Shown here: positions 60,901 through 64,000 of the stretch, piece by piece
Layout: every line of letters begins with the position of its first letter
Position numbering within the stretch: position 1 is the stretch's first letter
Assembly: GCF_900099765.1 (NCBI RefSeq)
Contig: NZ_FNDX01000007.1
Span: forward strand, 124,001 to 188,000
DNA length: 64,000 bases
Direction of reading: 5' to 3'
Source: Paenibacillus typhae
Lineage (GTDB): Bacteria; Bacillota; Bacilli; Paenibacillales; Paenibacillaceae
Translations under genes and position numbers: made by a program
Notes under the pieces: generated by a model
Databases searched by the model: none
Seen by the model: only the letters and a program-made list of their open reading frames with translations
Told to the model about the DNA's origin: nothing

Positions 60901-62225
60901 TTCGACACATAACGCTGTTGTGCGTATGTTACGATCTGAACCGTCGGATCGTCCTGCACCATAGCGAAGAAGCTGTTCATCGGAGCGGTCGTTTCGCCCA
61001 GCTTCTGGCCGGTGTATTCGATGGTTGCGGCGTGGTCAGCGCCCACTACGGCATCTACTGCCGGATCAGCTGCTTTACCGGAAATGGAGACGGTGGATGC
61101 TTTGGAAGCAGCTTTATCAACCTTCCAGCCGTTTCCGTCCTGTACGATCTTCAGATCGATCAGCCCCAGATAGCCGCCGCCATAACCTGCTTGAACAGCA
61201 GGAGTATCATTAATATGGCCGTTTACGTTGTCAATTTTGGCAACATCACTATTGTATGGAGCTTTGGTGGCCGGATCTTTAAAGGATGCATCAAGCGAGG
61301 AATCCACGCCATTTGTAGGGAATACTTTATGAGTATGTGAGAATGTGATGGCATCAATGCCTTCTACCTTACTCAGTTGATTAATGTCGTTTTCTGCACC
61401 TGTCAGGTTTGAGGCGGCAGATGCATCAAAGCCGGTGTGAGCCATTGCCACGATAACTTGTGCACCAGCATTCTTCATAACAGGTACAAATTTCGCAGCC
61501 GTTTCGCTGATATCTTTTACCACAAACCTGCCTTCGAGGTTGACCTTATCCCACTCCATAATCTGCGGAGTAACAAGACCCAGCAAGCCTACTTTTACGG
61601 TATGCATCTGACCGTCGGAGCCTTTAACCTGTTTTTCAATAATTTCATATGGCTTATACGCGTTTGTTACACCGTCAATATTATAAATGTTAGCATTAAC
61701 ATACTTGAAGTTTGCATCAGTATTGGTTTTATTGCTGGCACTTCCGTTGATTGTACGGTCCAAATATTCCAGGCCATAGTTGAATTCATGATTTCCGAAG
61801 GTTGCCGCGTCGTAGCCCATAACGTTCATTGCAGCGATCATAGGATGAATCCGGTCATTATTGGTTCTGATATCCGACTTGGTTGCCATATACGTACCCA
61901 GCGGAGTTCCTTGAATCAAATCACCGTTATCTAGCAATAGATTGTTTTCATTCACCTTTCTGGCTTCAGTAACCAGAGTAGCTGTTTTGTCGAGACCCAC
62001 TGTCGCTGAAGGGGCATTCTTGAAATAATCCCAGCCATAGACATTGGTGTGCACATCAGTAGTGCTCATCAGACGCAGATCTACTGTCACACCGGATGCC
62101 GGAGCGGCCTTTGCTGTATCAGCTCCAAGAACTGAACCAACAAGCACACCCCCAAAAACCTGTGCAGTCAGAACTGTGGTTGCCAGAATTGAAGCTACCG
62201 GCTTGTTCCATCGTCTTTCTCCCAT
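57906..62225 (-). CDS. SLH-anchored double 5'-nucleotidase / 2',3'-cyclic nucleotide phosphodiesterase
   Basis: The 1439-residue secreted protein has a signal peptide (ASILATTVLTAQVFGGVLVG), then two metallophosphatase plus 5'-nucleotidase C-domain modules. Module 1 (about 45-680) shows STTDVHTN, NGDLIQG, GNHEFNYG and SHTH. Module 2 (about 700-1215) shows NDFHGQLD, NGDSVG, GNHEFDQG and AGDNHG, where the usual GHxH histidine is aspartate. A repeated ATPAPS linker (about 1225-1260) leads to three SLH domains (TRAEF, TREEM, NRAQA) that hold it on the cell wall. It probably scavenges phosphate and nucleosides from extracellular nucleotides, like YfkN. GGGAGGATTAATCACTT precedes the ATG. Confidence 0.95.
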   Translation of the reverse strand: MGERRWNKPVASILATTVLTAQVFGGVLVGSVLGADTAKAAPASGVTVDLRLMSTTDVHTNVYGWDYFKNAPSATVGLDKTATLVTEARKVNENNLLLDNGDLIQGTPLGTYMATKSDIRTNNDRIHPMIAAMNVMGYDAATFGNHEFNYGLEYLDRTINGSASNKTNTDANFKYVNANIYNIDGVTNAYKPYEIIEKQVKGSDGQMHTVKVGLLGLVTPQIMEWDKVNLEGRFVVKDISETAAKFVPVMKNAGAQVIVAMAHTGFDASAASNLTGAENDINQLSKVEGIDAITFSHTHKVFPTNGVDSSLDASFKDPATKAPYNSDVAKIDNVNGHINDTPAVQAGYGGGYLGLIDLKIVQDGNGWKVDKAASKASTVSISGKAADPAVDAVVGADHAATIEYTGQKLGETTAPMNSFFAMVQDDPTVQIVTYAQQRYVSNLINTDPALADYKNYPILSVGAPFKAGRNGFEEYTEISKGDLTIRSASDLYLYDNTLKAIVVKGSTVKEWIEMSAGAFNRIKPGISTAQSLLNPAFAVYNFDVIDGVQYTIDVTKNAKYKPDGSINDASSSRVTSVTYGGQPLDLNQEFVVVTNNYRASGGGNFPGVKAGKMIIDSQMENRQVLMDYISEAGVVDPTADGNWSIAPIKGNVTVTFPSSPKAAEVLPANIKDTKTKDVKGFSIYSLDLKQQTPKPTADVEVHLIGINDFHGQLDTTSVVSGKNAGTAAILATYLKQARAKYENSLLFHNGDSVGASAPVSSLERDEPTHEWMNLMKFDVGTLGNHEFDQGVAALKTQIFGGVDPKNSSVNHAGADFDYINANVVDSVYKNPIINPYVIKEVGGVKIGFIGVVTKATPSKVAPSGLVGVEFLTADEEVAAIEKYAKELQAQGVETIIVLAHDPATTKGDANTGYVTTGEAADLAKALPANSPVDVIVAGDNHGYANDIVNGKLVVQAYSYGTAFEDIKLVIDHQTGDVKTKSATVTSTFQEGVTPDPETVALVNKYLAKHPELTQPVGTTDGTITRTDAYNNEAALGNLITDAMRAADFGDGAAAADFAFMNPGGIRADLPKGNVSFGDLAKIQPFGNTLVKLTLTGEQIKTLLQQQWGVKADGTADTKTLQISGLKYTADMYLPVKDRISSLTKADGTPIDMNKSYTAVVNNFMSAGGDNYTVLTKASASVPGPIDLDVFYDYIVDTFKGGAITAKVEGRITNNTKAPAAIPGGVPAPAATPAPSATPAPSATPAPSATPAPSAAPGTFSDLGKVAWAQEAITSLAAQGIVKGLENGQFAPTKTVTRAEFVTMLVRALNLSAPASATAFNDVKQGVWYTDSIAAAVSAGIVKGSGNGKFEPGREITREEMAIMIVNALAGQLEPVNASAALGEFADKNSIAPYAQEAVAQLTQLGIVNGVDGGKFAPKAMANRAQAAVIIYRMLENKAS

Positions 62226-62293
62226 AAGTGATTAATCCTCCCAGTTTTTCTCTATTAGTGACCGAGGAGAATTGTACCATAAGCAAATATATG

Positions 62294-62323
62294 AATCTAG
62301 CAAAAAGCATTAAATAGAGTCAA
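62294..62323 (-). promoter_or_regulatory. Candidate promoter of the SLH nucleotidase gene
   Basis: On the minus strand TTGACT (62318-62323) and TAGATT (62294-62299) are 18 bases apart, about 70 bases upstream of the start codon. Confidence 0.5.
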
Positions 62324-62700
62324 TAGTTGTGTAAAATATCATATATTTTGGTGTAAATTTAGTCATAACGCCTTATTCCCAACCCAAAACCTTACATAAT
62401 ATACAAGGAAACGCGAAAAAGACATGTTAGATTTAGATACATTACCGAGTAAGATATTCATTATAATATTTCCTGTTACACCAAACAATTCATTCCCACT
62501 AGACAAAACTACATCATTCTATATTTATACAAAAAAATCAATAAACCTAGACCTTATTAAGTGGCATAAATACTGACACGAACATCGGTGACAGGAGCAG
62601 AACCTTGCCTTAATCTTTGTGAACGAGCAGCCTGTTTTGTTCACATCCAGCCACCAAATCATCCTCAGCCAGATCCAGGACAGCACATTATAGACGAAAA
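62324..62700. other. AT-rich spacer upstream of the SLH nucleotidase gene
   Basis: About 375 bases, strongly AT-rich, without a gene, clear repeat or hairpin. It may contain upstream control sites for the nucleotidase gene; no Pho-type box was recognised. Confidence 0.4.
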
Positions 62701-62741
62701 TAACCCCCGCGAGACAGTACAGAACTGCTTCACGGGGGTTA
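62701..62741 (-). terminator. Terminator of the 60-residue protein gene
   Basis: TAACCCCCGCG pairs with CACGGGGGTTA (one mismatch); TTATTTTCG follows on the minus strand, 17 bases after the stop. Confidence 0.8.
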
Positions 62742-62757
62742 TGGTTTAATAATAGGA

Positions 62758-62940
62758 TTAGTTCTGCATTACAAAATCATTGTCAATCTTCGCATTCACA
62801 TCATCGAACACCCGCAGGATATCGTAACGTGTATTGCGCTGTGCCGGAATCTTGCCGGCTTCGCGGATCAGCTGAAGAATCTGCTCGATGTTGACTTTAT
62901 GTGTAGCGCCGGCAGAGGATACAACATTCTCTTCGATCAT
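62758..62940 (-). CDS. 60-residue hypothetical protein
   Basis: A short soluble protein, MIEENVVSSAGATHKVNIEQ, ILQLIREAGKIPAQRNTRYD, ILRVFDDVNAKIDNDFVMQN, with regular helical pattern. It has its own strong terminator, which argues for a real gene. The start has no close ribosome site (AAAGGA lies 16 bases away), so the true start may differ. No family is recognised. Confidence 0.5.
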   Translation of the reverse strand: MIEENVVSSAGATHKVNIEQILQLIREAGKIPAQRNTRYDILRVFDDVNAKIDNDFVMQN

Positions 62941-63230
62941 TGAAAGATCGGGAATCCTTTGATTTATAAGGCTTTTTCAATAGAAATATATATGAGCACT
63001 AGGGTAAACACTTCAATGTGTAGCAACCACAAGCTTGTTTGAGGATATTGTACAATAATGTGTATTATTTATCCAGTCTTAGTTAATGAGCCGATCTATA
63101 TAACTTATTCACCACACTTTTCCAAACTCGATTAAAGCGGTGCAGTTTTTCCCTAATATAAACTTATCACCTCACTTCATAATAAAGAGCCATAGGAAGA
63201 CCCCATGACTCTTATGCATCACCAAGAGTA

Positions 63231-63953
63231 TCAATAAGTTACTTTAGTGATTTTCATATCTTTACCGTAATCATCATTTTCTAAAGTGAAGTATACTCTC
63301 TTCATTACATTTTCACCAATCCCATTGATTGCTTGTAGATCATATAGCAACGTTAGCTCATCATGTTGCATTCCAGTTTTTATGGTCATTGTATCATCGT
63401 CTTCAGCAATTACTTTTCCCCCTACTCCCGCCGCTTCGTATGCATGTCGATAATATTCTTTCTCTTTTTCATATGTTTTCTCAATGGTACGTCCAACGAA
63501 AAAGTCTTTGTCCCAGTCATCTCTATCTAAATGAATGACAGTATCAACTTTCGCCTTCGAAGCTTTAATGAATTTATAGTCAGTAATATTGTAAAAATCA
63601 GCCACATCACTCGACCTAAAATCATATGTGGCATCTCCATTTTGAATAGCCTTTATGTAATTTGCCACCACTGATTTGGCTTCTCCTTCAAGAGTGAAAT
63701 ACCTATTATAGACGTATAGAGAACCAAAGCCCAAGATAAGCAAAACAACAATGGAGATTACCCATTTGGATTTAAGGAACCTTATTATTTTTTTGTTATC
63801 ATCAGATTTCGTATATGTAGTAGCAGATACATTTCCATTATCAATTTGTGAATTGTCTGGTGCAGTGTTCACATTTTGTATTGCTTCACCACATGCATTA
63901 CAAAATTTACTTCCTTCAATTACTGCATTTCCACAGTTTCGACAATACTCCAT
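63231..63953 (-). CDS. Zinc-ribbon membrane protein with extracytoplasmic domain
   Basis: The 240-residue protein begins with a zinc ribbon (MEYCRNCGNAVIEGSKFCNA then CGE; four cysteines as CxxC-CxxC), a polar linker, one membrane helix (WVISIVVLLILGFGSLYVYN, about 73-92) and a ~145-residue extracytoplasmic domain of NTF2/DUF4878-like appearance (AKSVVANYIKAIQNGDATYD). GGAGG lies 9 bases before the ATG at 63953; a TTG 15 bases earlier is rejected. Low-GC codon use marks it as different from the core genes to the left. Function unknown. Confidence 0.7.
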   Translation of the reverse strand: MEYCRNCGNAVIEGSKFCNACGEAIQNVNTAPDNSQIDNGNVSATTYTKSDDNKKIIRFLKSKWVISIVVLLILGFGSLYVYNRYFTLEGEAKSVVANYIKAIQNGDATYDFRSSDVADFYNITDYKFIKASKAKVDTVIHLDRDDWDKDFFVGRTIEKTYEKEKEYYRHAYEAAGVGGKVIAEDDDTMTIKTGMQHDELTLLYDLQAINGIGENVMKRVYFTLENDDYGKDMKITKVTY

Positions 63954-64000
63954 TAATAATACCTCCAAATTATTTGCTTTATTCCTCTAAAAGGTTTTAA

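Overview
The window looks like chromosomal DNA of a Paenibacillus-type, endospore-forming Firmicute. The gene content supports this: spoVR, prkA, an AbrB-type regulator, a complete liaFSR operon, an SLH-anchored cell-surface enzyme, several LacI/AraC sugar regulators, a T-box leader before thrS, strong Shine-Dalgarno sites and moderate GC. No rRNA, tRNA, CRISPR array, prophage or insertion-sequence transposase was seen.

Layout. 1-10.5 kb is an alpha-glucan utilisation locus: a pullulanase (N-terminal part only, running off the left edge), a divergent LacI repressor, beta-phosphoglucomutase, maltose phosphorylase, an alpha-glucosidase and an AraC regulator. Pullulanase would debranch glucan outside the cell. 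Maltose phosphorylase and PgmB would turn maltose into glucose plus glucose-6-phosphate, and the alpha-glucosidase would trim short oligosaccharides. LacI-type operators lie on both sides of the repressor gene. 10.6-20.5 kb holds degV, a soluble PAS histidine kinase, a response regulator/kinase/ABC-exporter cluster resembling the Bacillus YcbLMNO type, a putative lipoprotein, and a phosphodiester glycosidase next to a GT2-GtrA glycosyltransferase. 20.5-22.4 kb is a small AT-richer accessory patch with orphan proteins and a toxin-antitoxin pair whose toxin is frameshifted. 22.4-30.9 kb carries spoVR, a CE7 esterase, a second AraC regulator, prkA and a high-GC DUF2161-like nuclease, separated by repeat-rich spacers. 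31-38.2 kb has an aminotransferase, a LuxR-type regulator, a coiled-coil protein overlapping a second phosphodiester glycosidase, an AbrB-like regulator, trmL, serC and a mutarotase-like protein. 38.2-45.5 kb has a GH94 phosphorylase, glnA, aroF-type DAHP synthase and ispH. 45.5-52.5 kb is envelope-stress signalling: a two-component system, HtrA and liaFSR. 52.7-64 kb has small proteins, a 3D-domain protein, thrS with T-box, a ribbon-helix-helix protein plus SPFH protein, a small winged-helix protein, a giant SLH-anchored double 5'-nucleotidase, a small orphan ORF and a zinc-ribbon membrane protein.

The most unusual content is non-coding. (1) A dispersed element of about 125 bp occurs three times, with conserved flanks around a hairpin; the stem sequence differs between copies but pairing is kept. 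(2) A second 186-bp dispersed element occurs twice, with four internal motifs at identical offsets. (3) A 62-bp tandem array sits directly in front of pgmB and can form two mutually exclusive hairpins. (4) A tract of eleven TTGGGG units, identical to a ciliate telomere repeat, lies between two genes. (5) A structured leader precedes the DUF2161-like gene. No single new enzymatic system can be demonstrated from sequence alone. The two repeat families and the pgmB leader array are the best candidates for undescribed biology.
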